From assembly GCF_900142965.1 (NCBI RefSeq), contig NZ_FRCQ01000007.1, forward strand, positions 1-64,000: 64,000 nt of DNA, read 5' to 3'. Positions 9,301 to 20,266 of the stretch are shown piece after piece. The DNA comes from Rhizobacter sp. OV335 (GTDB lineage: Bacteria > Pseudomonadota > Gammaproteobacteria > Burkholderiales > Burkholderiaceae_C). Position 1 is the stretch's first letter. Each line of letters begins with the position of its first letter. Below the pieces are notes generated by a model, which did not search any database, was not told where the DNA came from, and saw only the letters and a program-made list of their open reading frames with translations. Position numbers and translations under genes: made by a program.

Positions 9301-10622
9301 AGTCGATCCGCCTGCGCCTGCTGCTGGCGCTGCTCGCGATGCTGGTGGTCGCCGCCGCGGTGATGGGCGCGATCACCTACCGCAGCGTGCTCAGCGAGAC
9401 CGAGGCGCTGTTCGACTACCAGCTGCGCCAGATGGCGCTGTCGTTGCGCGACCAGGGCGAGATCGCGACGGAACAGATGAACGCGCTGGCCGACGAGCAG
9501 TTCGATTTCGTCGTGCAGATCTGGAGCGTCGACGGTCGCCGCATCTACGCGACGCGCGACCACCCCGACCTGCCGACCCGCGTGCTGCTCGGGCTGGCCA
9601 CCGTGCAGGCCGGTGCCGACGGCGCGGGCCCGGCCTGGCGCACCTTCAGCGTGGCCACCGGCGCGCGCGTGATCCAGGTGGCGCAGCCGGCGCAGATCCG
9701 CAAGCGGCTGGCAGCCGGCGCGGCGCTGCGCAGCGTGGCCCCGCTGCTGCTGCTGGCGCCGGTGATGGCGCTGGCGATGGGCTGGATCGCGGCGCTGACG
9801 CTGCGCCCGCTGCGCCGCGTCGCCGCGCAGCTGCGCGAGCGCGGCGAACAATTGCTGGAGCCGCTGCCGCAGCACGGCTTGCCGGACGAGGTGGCGCCGC
9901 TGGTCGGTGCGCTGAACGCGCTGCTGCAGCGCCTCGGCCAGTCGCTCGACACGCAGCGCGCCTTCGTCTCGGACGCGGCGCACGAACTGCGCTCGCCGCT
10001 GACGGCGCTGAAGCTGCAGCTGGAGCTGCTGAAGCGCGCGCCCGACGACACCCATCGCCAGCAGGCGATCGAGGCCTTGAGCCACGGCATCGAGCGCTCG
10101 GCACGGCTGGTCGAGCAACTGCTGACGCTCGCGCGCACCGAACCCGGCGCCGCCCCCGCGGCCGCCGAGTCCGTCGACCTGGCCGAGGTGGTGCGCCAGG
10201 CGCTGGTCGACACCGCCGCCTTCGCGCTGTCGCGCGGCGCCGACTTCGAACTGTTCGCCGACGAGCCGGTGATCGTGCAGGGCGACCGCAACGCACTGTC
10301 GGTGCTGGCGCGCAACCTCGCGGACAACGCGGTGCGCTACTCGCCGCCCGGTTCGCGTGTCGAGCTGCGCGTGGCGCGGGAGGAGGGCGCCGCGATCCTG
10401 CAGGTCGACGACGCCGGCCCCGGCATTCCGCCCGCCGACCGCGAGCGGGTGTTCGACCGCTTCTACCGCCGTGCCGAACACGAAGAGTCAGGCACCGGCC
10501 TCGGCCTCGCGATCGTGCGCGGCGTGGCGCATCAGCATCGAGCAAGCGTGACGCTCGGCGACTCGCCGCTGGGCGGCCTGCGCGTCACGGTGCGCTTCAG
10601 TCGAGATGCAGCGGTGGGGTGA
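9297..10622 (+). CDS. Two-component sensor histidine kinase (QseC/TctE-like)
   Basis: A 441-residue inner-membrane kinase: first span at 7-27, a periplasmic domain of about 120 residues, second span near 147-167, short linker, dimerisation helix with H229 in AAHELRSPLTAL, then the ATPase domain with N box (LARNLADNAVRYSP), G1 (DDAGPGIP), F box (FDRFYR) and G2 (GTGLGLAIV). It starts with TTG overlapping the regulator stop (TTGA), a coupled pair. QseC and TctE types share this layout; the signal is unknown. Confidence 0.92.
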   Translation: MKSIRLRLLLALLAMLVVAAAVMGAITYRSVLSETEALFDYQLRQMALSLRDQGEIATEQMNALADEQFDFVVQIWSVDGRRIYATRDHPDLPTRVLLGLATVQAGADGAGPAWRTFSVATGARVIQVAQPAQIRKRLAAGAALRSVAPLLLLAPVMALAMGWIAALTLRPLRRVAAQLRERGEQLLEPLPQHGLPDEVAPLVGALNALLQRLGQSLDTQRAFVSDAAHELRSPLTALKLQLELLKRAPDDTHRQQAIEALSHGIERSARLVEQLLTLARTEPGAAPAAAESVDLAEVVRQALVDTAAFALSRGADFELFADEPVIVQGDRNALSVLARNLADNAVRYSPPGSRVELRVAREEGAAILQVDDAGPGIPPADRERVFDRFYRRAEHEESGTGLGLAIVRGVAHQHRASVTLGDSPLGGLRVTVRFSRDAAVG

Positions 10623-10648
10623 CCGGCCTCGCCCGTCTGCACGGACGG

Positions 10649-11074
10649 TCAGCCGGTGCTTCCCGCAGCGATGGCGTCGATGGCCTGGGTGACGGTGAGC
10701 AGCCGAATGCCCTCGTGCGAGCCAACCGTGAGCAGGGCCTTGTCGCCGGTGACGATGAGGAAGGCTCTGGCCGCGAGGGCGGTGCCAAGGACCACGTCGT
10801 CATCAGGATCGGGTGCGATGCGCGGTACGGGGGAGGGGGAAACGACCGCCGCCAGCCGCGCATAGCCGTCGACGATCTCATCAATGCTCAGTCCGGCTGT
10901 CGCGATCTTCTTGTCGAACTTGGGTCGACCCAGGATGTCAGTGAGCTCGGCGAGCAGCGGCGTGCTGGTGAAGAGGTCAATCCGCTTCTCGCGCGCCGCA
11001 TTCAGCAGCAGGCGCGGCGTGCCGCCCCACAGGATGGCCGACGCGACCACGTTGGTGTCCAGGACGACACGCAC
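10649..11074 (-). CDS. PIN-domain ribonuclease toxin (VapC-like, COG1569 type)
   Basis: A 141-residue PIN-domain protein. The acidic metal-binding residues are visible: D6 in VVLDTN, E43 in LLAELTD, D92/D93 in DPDDD and D111 in VTGDKAL. Proteins of this family cleave RNA as the toxin of a type II toxin-antitoxin pair. It lies 10 bp downstream of the antitoxin-like gene, the usual order. It runs toward the sensor kinase gene with 26 bp between stops. Confidence 0.87.
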   Translation of the reverse strand: MRVVLDTNVVASAILWGGTPRLLLNAAREKRIDLFTSTPLLAELTDILGRPKFDKKIATAGLSIDEIVDGYARLAAVVSPSPVPRIAPDPDDDVVLGTALAARAFLIVTGDKALLTVGSHEGIRLLTVTQAIDAIAAGSTG

Positions 11075-11084
11075 GAAATCACTT

Positions 11085-11348
11085 TCAGCTCGCTGTCCCC
11101 GTGCGTCGTTCGGCGCGCATGGCGGCCAGTTCCTGCGTGACTTCTTCGGGTGACATCACGACAGGTTCGTCAACCGCAGCCATGCGGTCCATCGCTGCAA
11201 ACAGCGCATCGACACGCTGAGCACCGAGTTGCTCCCGCAGCCAGCGCTCGAGCTTCGCCGTCGAAAGCAGGCCGGCGCGCTGGGCTTCCTTTGCCAACTG
11301 ATCGGGCAAGGTGATTTGAACGGTGGTCATGGCTGGCTTCTCGGTCAT
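11085..11348 (-). CDS. Antitoxin partner of the PIN toxin
   Basis: An 87-residue protein with an N-terminal short strand and helix pattern of ribbon-helix-helix type (TTVQITLPDQLAKEAQRAGL) and a charged, helical C-terminal half that would wrap the toxin. The ATG at 11348 has a GGGAG ribosome site; a second ATG six codons in (MTTVQ) lacks one. Upstream of the toxin gene on the same strand, so it presumably represses the pair and neutralises the nuclease. Family assignment is by position and fold pattern only. Confidence 0.8.
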   Translation of the reverse strand: MTEKPAMTTVQITLPDQLAKEAQRAGLLSTAKLERWLREQLGAQRVDALFAAMDRMAAVDEPVVMSPEEVTQELAAMRAERRTGTAS

Positions 11349-11383
11349 GGGCGACTCCCGCTGAACCGCATCGCCCGGTCACC

Positions 11384-11411
11384 GATCGGCTGATCGGCTC
11401 GAGCCAGTATA
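11384..11411 (-). promoter_or_regulatory. Probable toxin-antitoxin promoter/operator
   Basis: Reading leftward, a -10-like TATACT (11411-11406) is followed by a tandem duplication of an 8-mer, GATCGGCT on the plus strand at 11384-11391 and 11392-11399. The copies are in tandem between the -10 and the antitoxin start, the usual place for autorepression by an antitoxin. No good -35 is visible. Confidence 0.4.
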
Positions 11412-11421
11412 CGAACGCGGC

Positions 11422-12450
11422 TCACATCACCCGCCCGAACCACCACACCGACAGCGTCGCCGCCACCAGCACCAGCACCGCCCCCAGCGCCGCGAACAGG
11501 CTGCTGACCTCGGTCTCCTTCTTCTCGACCATCAGCCGCGAACTCAGGCTCTGGTAGACCTTCTTCAGGTCGGTCGCGGTGCCGGCGTAGAAGTACTCGG
11601 CGCGCGTCAGGTTGGCGATGTTCTTCAGCGTCTCCTCGTCGAGCCGCACCCGCATCGACCAGCCTTCGAAGCCGATGGTCTCGCCCTCCTTGGTGCCGAT
11701 GCCCACCGAGTACACCTTCACGCCGCGGTCGGCCGCCATCTTCGCGGCGTCCAGCGGGTCCGGCCCGGTGGTGCGCTGGCCGTCGGTCAGCAGGATCACC
11801 GCGGCCGACGCGTACGAGCCCGGCGCGACCGGCACGAAATCCTGCTTCGGCTTGTCGCTCGGGCCGAGCGGCATGTTGCGCTGGCCGGTGATCTGCGACA
11901 GGTCGATGCCGGCTTCCGGAAAGATCGTCGCGAGCGACAGCACGATGCCGCTGCCGATCGCGGTGCCGCGCTGCAGCTGGAAGCGGTCGATCGCGGCGAC
12001 CACGTCCTCGCGGCTCTGCGTCGGCGGCTGCACCACGGCGGCGGTGCCGGCGAACGACACCACGCCGACGCGCACGCTGCGCGGCAGGTCGATCAGGAAG
12101 GACTTGGCGGCCTCCTGCGCGGCGGTCAGGCGGTCGGGCTGCACATCGGTGGCGCGCATGCTGCCGGAGACGTCCATCGCGAGGATGATGGTCTCCTGCT
12201 GCAGCGGCAGCGTCACCACCGCCATCGGCCGCGCGGTGGCGACCAGCAGCGCACCGAAGGCCAGCAGCAGCAGCGCTGGCGGCACGTGGCGGCGCCAGCC
12301 GGGGCCGCCGCCTTGCGCCTGCTTGACGATGGCGAGGCTCGCGAAGCGCAGTGTCGATTTCTTGCGCTTGGCGAGCAGCCACAGGTACAGCAGCACCAGC
12401 AGTGGAATCGCGAGCAAAGTCCACAGGAGGTCAGGCCACACAAAGGTCAT
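11422..12450 (-). CDS. VWA-domain membrane protein (BatA-like)
   Basis: A 342-residue protein with two N-terminal membrane spans (about 6-24 and 58-76), a von Willebrand A domain with an intact metal site DVSGSM near 94-99 and TDG near 215, and a final span at the C terminus (LFAALGAVLVLVAATLSVWW). This is the layout of BatA-like proteins encoded with MoxR ATPases, thought to assemble or remodel envelope complexes. Its ATG overlaps the stop of the DUF58 gene by four bases. Last gene of the four-gene operon. Confidence 0.9.
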   Translation of the reverse strand: MTFVWPDLLWTLLAIPLLVLLYLWLLAKRKKSTLRFASLAIVKQAQGGGPGWRRHVPPALLLLAFGALLVATARPMAVVTLPLQQETIILAMDVSGSMRATDVQPDRLTAAQEAAKSFLIDLPRSVRVGVVSFAGTAAVVQPPTQSREDVVAAIDRFQLQRGTAIGSGIVLSLATIFPEAGIDLSQITGQRNMPLGPSDKPKQDFVPVAPGSYASAAVILLTDGQRTTGPDPLDAAKMAADRGVKVYSVGIGTKEGETIGFEGWSMRVRLDEETLKNIANLTRAEYFYAGTATDLKKVYQSLSSRLMVEKKETEVSSLFAALGAVLVLVAATLSVWWFGRVM

Positions 12451-13423
12451 GCGGCGCTCCTCGCAGCCAAGGGCCGCAAATGCGTCGCCATGCCACCGCC
12501 GTGCGAGGCCCGCGCGCGCTGCCGGCGCAGCTCGACGAAGCGCAGCAGCGCCTCGCCCAGGTCGTCGTCGGTGGTCAGCTCCAGCGTGTCGACGCCGGCG
12601 CGCGCAAAGGCGGTGTGCAGTTCGTCCTCGCGCGTCTCGGCGATGCGCGCGAAGCGCTCGCGGAAGCCCGGGTCGTGGGTGTCGACCAGCAGCTGCTCGC
12701 CGGTCTCGGCGTCCTGCAGCGTGACGAGGCCGAGGTCCGGCAGGTCGAGTTCCATCTCGTCGTACAGCCGCACCGCCAGCACCTCGTGGCGCTGCGCGAG
12801 GCGCGCCATCGCGTCGGCCCAGCCCGGCGCGCTGATGAAGTCGGAGACGACGAACACCATCGAGCGCCGCGGGATCATCGTCGCGGCGCGGTGCAGCAGG
12901 TCGCCGAGCCGCGTCTCGGCCTTCGCGGCGGCCTGCGGCGCCGCGTGCGCGCGCAGCCGCTGCAGCAGGTTCAGCACATGGCTGCGGCCGGTGCGCGGCG
13001 GCAGCACGGCATCGACCTCGCTGCCATAGAACACCGCGCCAACGCGGTTGCCGTTGCGCGTCAGCAGGCGCGCCAGCACCGTGACGAACTCGGCCGACAC
13101 GCTGCGCTTGCTGCGCTGCGCCCCGAAATCGATGCTGCCGCTCAGGTCCAGCAGGAACCAGGCGCTCATCTCGCGGTCTTCGGTGAACTCGCGCACATGC
13201 GGCACCTGCAGCCGGGCGGTGACGTTCCAGTCGATGTGGCGCACGTCGTCGTGGTGCTGGTACTCGCGCAGGTCGGCCAGGTCCAGCCCGGTGCCGCGCC
13301 ACAGCGTGCGGTAGTCGCCCTGCAGCAGGCCGTCGAGCCGGCGGATCACGGTCCACTCCAGCCGGCGCAGCACCGCGTCGGCCGTGGGGGCGCTCGCTGC
13401 CCCGTCCTTTGCCGTCCCGTCCA

Positions 13424-13424
<1 letters not shown>
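12447..13424 (-). CDS. DUF58 domain-containing protein
   Basis: A 325-residue cytosolic protein with the DUF58 signature (GDYRTLWRGTGLDLADLREYQHHDD, then VRHIDWNVTAR) followed by a VWA-like fold carrying a partial metal site DLSGSID. DUF58 proteins occur with MoxR ATPases and VWA proteins as here. Start and stop overlap with both neighbours (TGATG upstream, ATGA downstream), so three genes are translated as a coupled set. Molecular function is not established. Confidence 0.9.
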
Positions 13425-14428
<1,004 letters not shown>

Positions 14429-14454
14429 GGAGTCTCCGGGAAGGGCGATGAAGA

Positions 14455-15537
14455 TCAGAACGGCGGCATGCCCGCCGCGCCGGCAGCGCTGTCGATCGGC
14501 ACCGCGAAGCCGATGCCGATGAAGGTGCGGTGCTCGGTCGGGTTCAGGATCGCGGTGACGATGCCGACCACCGAGCCGTCCATCGTCACCAGCGGGCCGC
14601 CGGAGTTGCCGGGGTTGGCGGCGGCATCGAACTGGATCAGGTTGTTCAGCAGCCGCTGGCCCTGCGGCGAGCGGAAGTCGCGCTTCAGCCCGGAGATCAC
14701 GCCGCCGGAGACCGACGGACCGATGCCGAACGGGTAGCCGACCGCGATCACCTGGTCGCCGGACTGCAGGTCGGAGGCGGAGCGCATCGTCGCGGCTTGC
14801 AGGTCGTCGGGGATGCTCTTCGCGCGCAGCACCGCCAGGTCGTGCTCGGGCTCGATGCCGACCACCGTCGCATCCGACTCGAAGCCGTCGGCAAAGGTCA
14901 CGCGCAGCTTCTTCGAGCCCTGCACCACGTGCAGGTTGGTCAGGATGGTGCCGTTGTCGATGATCACGACGCCGGAGCCGGTGGAGGTCGACAGGTGCGG
15001 TTCGCCGGGCTCGGGCGTGTCGGATGCCGTCTGCTTCTTGCGGTCGCCCGGCACCGGCTTCGCGGCCTTCGGCAGCGGCACCGGCTTGGCGCGCTTCGCG
15101 TCGGGCGTGGCCTCGGCCTTGGCAGGGTCGGGCTCGTCGCCGTCGCTGCCGACCACGCGCACCACCGACGGGCGGATGATCTCGTAGGCCTTGGCGTAGG
15201 CGGACGGCAGCGGTTCCTTCTCGAGCGAGTGGCGCACCGCGGCGTCGATGTCGACCTGGGTCAGCGCGCGGGCGCCCGGGTTGAGGGCCTGCCAGGCGGC
15301 CACGCCGCCGAGCACCAGGATCGCGCCTGAAAGACCCCACAGCATGCGTTCATGGCGGCCGAACCAGCGGCGCCAGCGGGCCGGCGGCTGGGCCGTCGCC
15401 GCGACCGGCGGCGGCAGGGTGGCGGGATCGGTGGATGGCGCCACCGCAGTCACCGGCGATGCCGGTGCGTCGGGCGCTGCCGAGACGGCACCGGCGGGTG
15501 CCCGCCGAGAGCGGCTGTAGAGCGGAGCCTGTCTCAT
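14455..15537 (-). CDS. Membrane-anchored trypsin-like serine protease (HtrA-like, no PDZ)
   Basis: A 360-residue protein: a cytosolic Pro/Ala-rich N terminus, one membrane span (about 67-83), a linker rich in Lys/Pro, and a periplasmic trypsin-like domain with the triad H203 (NLHVV), D233 (EHDLAVL) and S312 (GNSGGP). It ends directly after the protease fold, so the PDZ domain normal for DegP/DegS is absent. The ATG at 15537 has a perfect AGGAGG site and is preferred over an upstream start. It heads the MoxR-DUF58-VWA operon, so it may mature or degrade a substrate of that complex (inference). Confidence 0.88.
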   Translation of the reverse strand: MRQAPLYSRSRRAPAGAVSAAPDAPASPVTAVAPSTDPATLPPPVAATAQPPARWRRWFGRHERMLWGLSGAILVLGGVAAWQALNPGARALTQVDIDAAVRHSLEKEPLPSAYAKAYEIIRPSVVRVVGSDGDEPDPAKAEATPDAKRAKPVPLPKAAKPVPGDRKKQTASDTPEPGEPHLSTSTGSGVVIIDNGTILTNLHVVQGSKKLRVTFADGFESDATVVGIEPEHDLAVLRAKSIPDDLQAATMRSASDLQSGDQVIAVGYPFGIGPSVSGGVISGLKRDFRSPQGQRLLNNLIQFDAAANPGNSGGPLVTMDGSVVGIVTAILNPTEHRTFIGIGFAVPIDSAAGAAGMPPF

Positions 15538-15558
15538 GCCTGCCTCCTGCGATGGCAG

Positions 15559-15588
15559 TCGGCACATGGAGATACAAAACTGTGCCGA
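15559..15588. promoter_or_regulatory. 8-bp inverted repeat in the protease/tatD divergent spacer
   Basis: TCGGCACA and TGTGCCGA are separated by 14 nt, giving a centre-to-centre distance of 22 bp (two helix turns). The site lies 22 bp upstream of the protease ATG and 93 bp before tatD. The binding protein is unknown. Confidence 0.4.
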
Positions 15589-15680
15589 ACGCTGACGATG
15601 GCGTCACCGTAACACGGAGTCGACGGCTGTGCACGTGCTGAGGTACTACTTGACGTGCCGGGCAAGGCATCATCCGGGGG

Positions 15681-16505
15681 ATGCGCTGGATCGACTCCCA
15701 TTGCCACCTCGACGCCCCTGAATTCGATGCCGACCGCGACGCCGTGGTGCAGCGCGCCCGGGCGGCCGGCGTCACGCAGCAGGTGCTGCCGGCGGTGATG
15801 GTCGGGAATTTCGAGACGGTGCGGGCGCTGGCTCACCGGCACGGGCTGGCGTATGCGCTGGGCATCCACCCGCTGTGCGTCGACGCGGCCGGCGACGGCG
15901 ACCTGGCGCTGCTGCGGCGGGCGCTCGAACGGCACATCGGCGACCCGCGCCTGGTGGCGGTCGGCGAGATAGGGCTGGACCATTTCGTGCCCGGCCTCGA
16001 CCAGGCGCGTGGCGAGCACTTCTTCGCCGAGCAGCTGAAGCTGGCGCGCGAGTTCGGCCTGCCGGTGATCGTGCACGTGCGGCGCTCCGCCGATTCGCTG
16101 CTGAAGCACCTGCGGCGCATCGAGGTGCGCGGCATCGCCCACGCCTTCAACGGCAGCGCGCAGCAGGCCGAGGTGTTCATCGGGCTCGGCTTCAAGCTCG
16201 GCTTCGGCGGCGCGATGACCTTCGACCGCGCGCTGCAGATCCGCCGCCTCGCGCAGACGGTGCCGGCCGAGTGCCTGGTGCTGGAAACCGATTCGCCCGA
16301 CATCCCGCCGCACTGGCTGTACCGCACCGCCGAGGAGCGCGCGGCCGGCGCCACCTCGCGCAACGAGCCGGCCGAGCTGGCGCGCATCGCCGAGGTGCTG
16401 GCCGGGCTGCGCGGGCTGTCGTTGAACGACTTGTCGCAACTGACACGCGACAACACGCACGCCGCGCTGCCGCGGCTCGCAGCTCTGGCAGACTCGCCCG
16501 CCTAG
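15681..16505 (+). CDS. TatD-family metal-dependent hydrolase (DNase)
   Basis: A 274-residue TIM-barrel hydrolase with all expected metal ligands: H7 and H9 (SHCHLD), E96 (GEIGLD), H132 (VHVR), H154 (AHAFNG) and D204 (ETDSPD). TatD proteins are 3'-5' exonucleases for damaged or single-stranded DNA and RNA. It ends immediately before the next ATG (no intergenic base), forming a unit with the deoxyinosine glycosylase, which fits a joint role in DNA quality control. Confidence 0.93.
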   Translation: MRWIDSHCHLDAPEFDADRDAVVQRARAAGVTQQVLPAVMVGNFETVRALAHRHGLAYALGIHPLCVDAAGDGDLALLRRALERHIGDPRLVAVGEIGLDHFVPGLDQARGEHFFAEQLKLAREFGLPVIVHVRRSADSLLKHLRRIEVRGIAHAFNGSAQQAEVFIGLGFKLGFGGAMTFDRALQIRRLAQTVPAECLVLETDSPDIPPHWLYRTAEERAAGATSRNEPAELARIAEVLAGLRGLSLNDLSQLTRDNTHAALPRLAALADSPA

Positions 16506-17036
16506 ATGACGACACCTGAGACGCCCACCTCTGTCGAAGAGCCCGGCCTGCTGCAGGGCCTGCCGCCGGTGATCGGCCCGCGCACGCGGCTGGTCGTGCT
16601 GGGCAGCTTCCCCGGCGTCGCGTCGCTGCAGGCCGGCCAGTACTACGCCCACCCGCGCAACCACTTCTGGCCGATCCTGTCGGCGCTGTGGGATGTCGAC
16701 CTGCGGGCCTTGCCCTACGACCGGCGCATCGACGAGATGCGCGAGCGCGGCCTGGGCCTCTGGGACGTCTACGCCCACTGCCGCCGCGAGGGCAGCCTCG
16801 ACAGTGCGATCGAGGATGCGCAGTACAACGACCTCGCCGGCCTGAAGCGCCTCGCGCCCGGCCTGCAGGGCATCGCCCACAATGGCGGCGAATCGGCGCG
16901 GGCGATGCGCTTCACCGCGACACTCGGCGTGCCGGTGACGCGCCTGCCGTCGACCAGCCCGGCCAACGCGTCCTGGAGCTTCGAGCGCAAGCTCGACGCC
17001 TGGCGCGCCGCCTTCGAAGCCTGTGGAATTGCCTGA
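16506..17036 (+). CDS. DNA-deoxyinosine glycosylase (uracil-DNA glycosylase superfamily, family 6)
   Basis: A 176-residue protein with the family motifs GSFPG near 35, YYAHPRNHFW near 47-56 (the Asn after Arg is the family 6 catalytic candidate) and LPSTSPAN near 147. Family 6 enzymes remove hypoxanthine from DNA. The gene directly follows tatD and its end overlaps or abuts the next gene, so the three are probably cotranscribed. Confidence 0.87.
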   Translation: MTTPETPTSVEEPGLLQGLPPVIGPRTRLVVLGSFPGVASLQAGQYYAHPRNHFWPILSALWDVDLRALPYDRRIDEMRERGLGLWDVYAHCRREGSLDSAIEDAQYNDLAGLKRLAPGLQGIAHNGGESARAMRFTATLGVPVTRLPSTSPANASWSFERKLDAWRAAFEACGIA

Positions 17037-17055
17037 TCCCGAACCGCTGCCCCCG

Positions 17056-17822
17056 ATGCCTTCCCGCCCGAAATCCGAACCCGAACTCGTCCCCGCAACC
17101 CTCTCCGAGGCCGGCGGCGTGCGCTACCTGCACCTCGGCACGCCCTGGGTGCAGGGCGCGATGCGCGTGCGCAAACCGAACGTGATCGAGCTCGACTACG
17201 TGCAGCGCATGATGGTCTGGCTGCTGCTGATCGAACCCGAGGCGCTGGGCGAGGGCCATGCGGTGCAGCTCGGCCTGGGGGCCGCGGCGATCACGCGCTT
17301 CACCCGTCACATGGGCATGAAGACGACGGCCGTCGAGCTGAACCCGACCGTCATCACCGCCTGCCGGCTGTGGTTCAAGCTGCCGGCAGACGACGACCGG
17401 CTGCAGGTGCTGAACCAGGATGCCGGCCTGTGGGTGGCTGATCCGAAGAACGCGGGCAGCGTGCAGGTGCTCTGCGTCGACCTGTACGACCACGAGGCCG
17501 CCAGCCCGGTGCTCGACGACGACGCGTTCTACCGCGCCTGCCACCGCGTGCTGGCCGATGGCGGCGTGATGAGCGTCAACCTGTTCGGCCGCGACGCGAG
17601 CTACGAGCAGAGCGCGGCGCGCATCGCCGGCGCCTTCGGCGAGGCCTCGGTGTGGAGCATGCGGCCCACGCGCGAGGGCAACACCGTCGTGGTCGGCATG
17701 AAGGGGGTGGGACTTCCGTCCCGTGAAGTGCTGGCCGCGCGTGCCGACAACATCGAGGACCGCTTCGACTTGCCGGCGCGCAAGTGGCTGCGGATGATCC
17801 GAAACCCGAACGGGGCGACCCC

Positions 17823-17826
<4 letters not shown>
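17056..17826 (+). CDS. Spermidine-synthase-like methyltransferase-fold protein
   Basis: A 256-residue protein with the class I fold: VQLGLGAAAITRF for the nucleotide loop, TTAVELNP for the acidic strand and QVLCVDLYDH for the post-loop. It is annotated in relatives as spermidine synthase-like, but the polyamine-binding aspartate segment is not clear, so the real reaction is uncertain. I use the ATG at 17056; a GTG at 17023 would overlap the glycosylase gene and add 11 residues. The stop overlaps the next ATG (ATGA). Confidence 0.78.
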
Positions 17827-19628
<1,802 letters not shown>

Positions 19629-19791
19629 CGTCAACAGCCTGAAACCGCGCTGAGCTGACGACACGCTGACGACACCTGCGGACACAGTGCGCTACGTGTA
19701 AACCACACACGGGGCCTGGAGTGCGCTGCCTAGAATCAGCCGCAAGCTGTAACAGACAGCGTGAGCCAAAGCAGAACACGAGGAGCTATCC

Positions 19792-20253
19792 GTGAAGATC
19801 AAGAGCCAACGGGACTTCTGGTCCGGTTTGATGTTTGTCGTTGTCGGCGTGGTCTTCGCCGTCGGCGCGACCAACTACAGCATGGGGACCTCGGCGCGGC
19901 CGGGCCCGGGCTACTTCCCGCTGATCCTCAGCGTGCTGATGGCGCTGCTGGGCGCCTTCGTGCTGTTCAAGTCGCTGACGATCGAGGTCGAAGGCGGCGA
20001 CCCGATCGGCGCCATCGCCTGGCGACCGCTGCTGGTGATCGTCGCGGCGATCGCGGTGTTCGGCGCCGCGCTGCCGCGCCTGGGCCTGGTGATCACGGTG
20101 CCGATCCTGATCCTGATGACCAGCCTCGCCGGCGATGAATTCAAGTGGAAGGGCGTCCTCGCGACGGCCGTCGTGCTCACCGTGGGTTCGTGGGCGATCT
20201 TTGTGCTCGGGCTGAAGCTGGTCATCCCGATGTGGCCCTGGTTCGTGGGCTGA
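19792..20253 (+). CDS. tctB: Tripartite tricarboxylate transporter, small membrane subunit TctB
   Basis: A 153-residue membrane protein with four predicted spans (about 9-28, 40-60, 78-98, 118-150 merged pair) and the family motif ARPGPGYFPL near 35. It pairs with TctA. It starts with GTG after an AGGAG site and is followed by TctA after 13 bp. A -10-like TAGAAT lies at 19731-19736 in the 163-bp upstream gap, without a clear -35. Confidence 0.9.
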   Translation: MKIKSQRDFWSGLMFVVVGVVFAVGATNYSMGTSARPGPGYFPLILSVLMALLGAFVLFKSLTIEVEGGDPIGAIAWRPLLVIVAAIAVFGAALPRLGLVITVPILILMTSLAGDEFKWKGVLATAVVLTVGSWAIFVLGLKLVIPMWPWFVG

Positions 20254-20266
20254 GAAGGAAAACACC

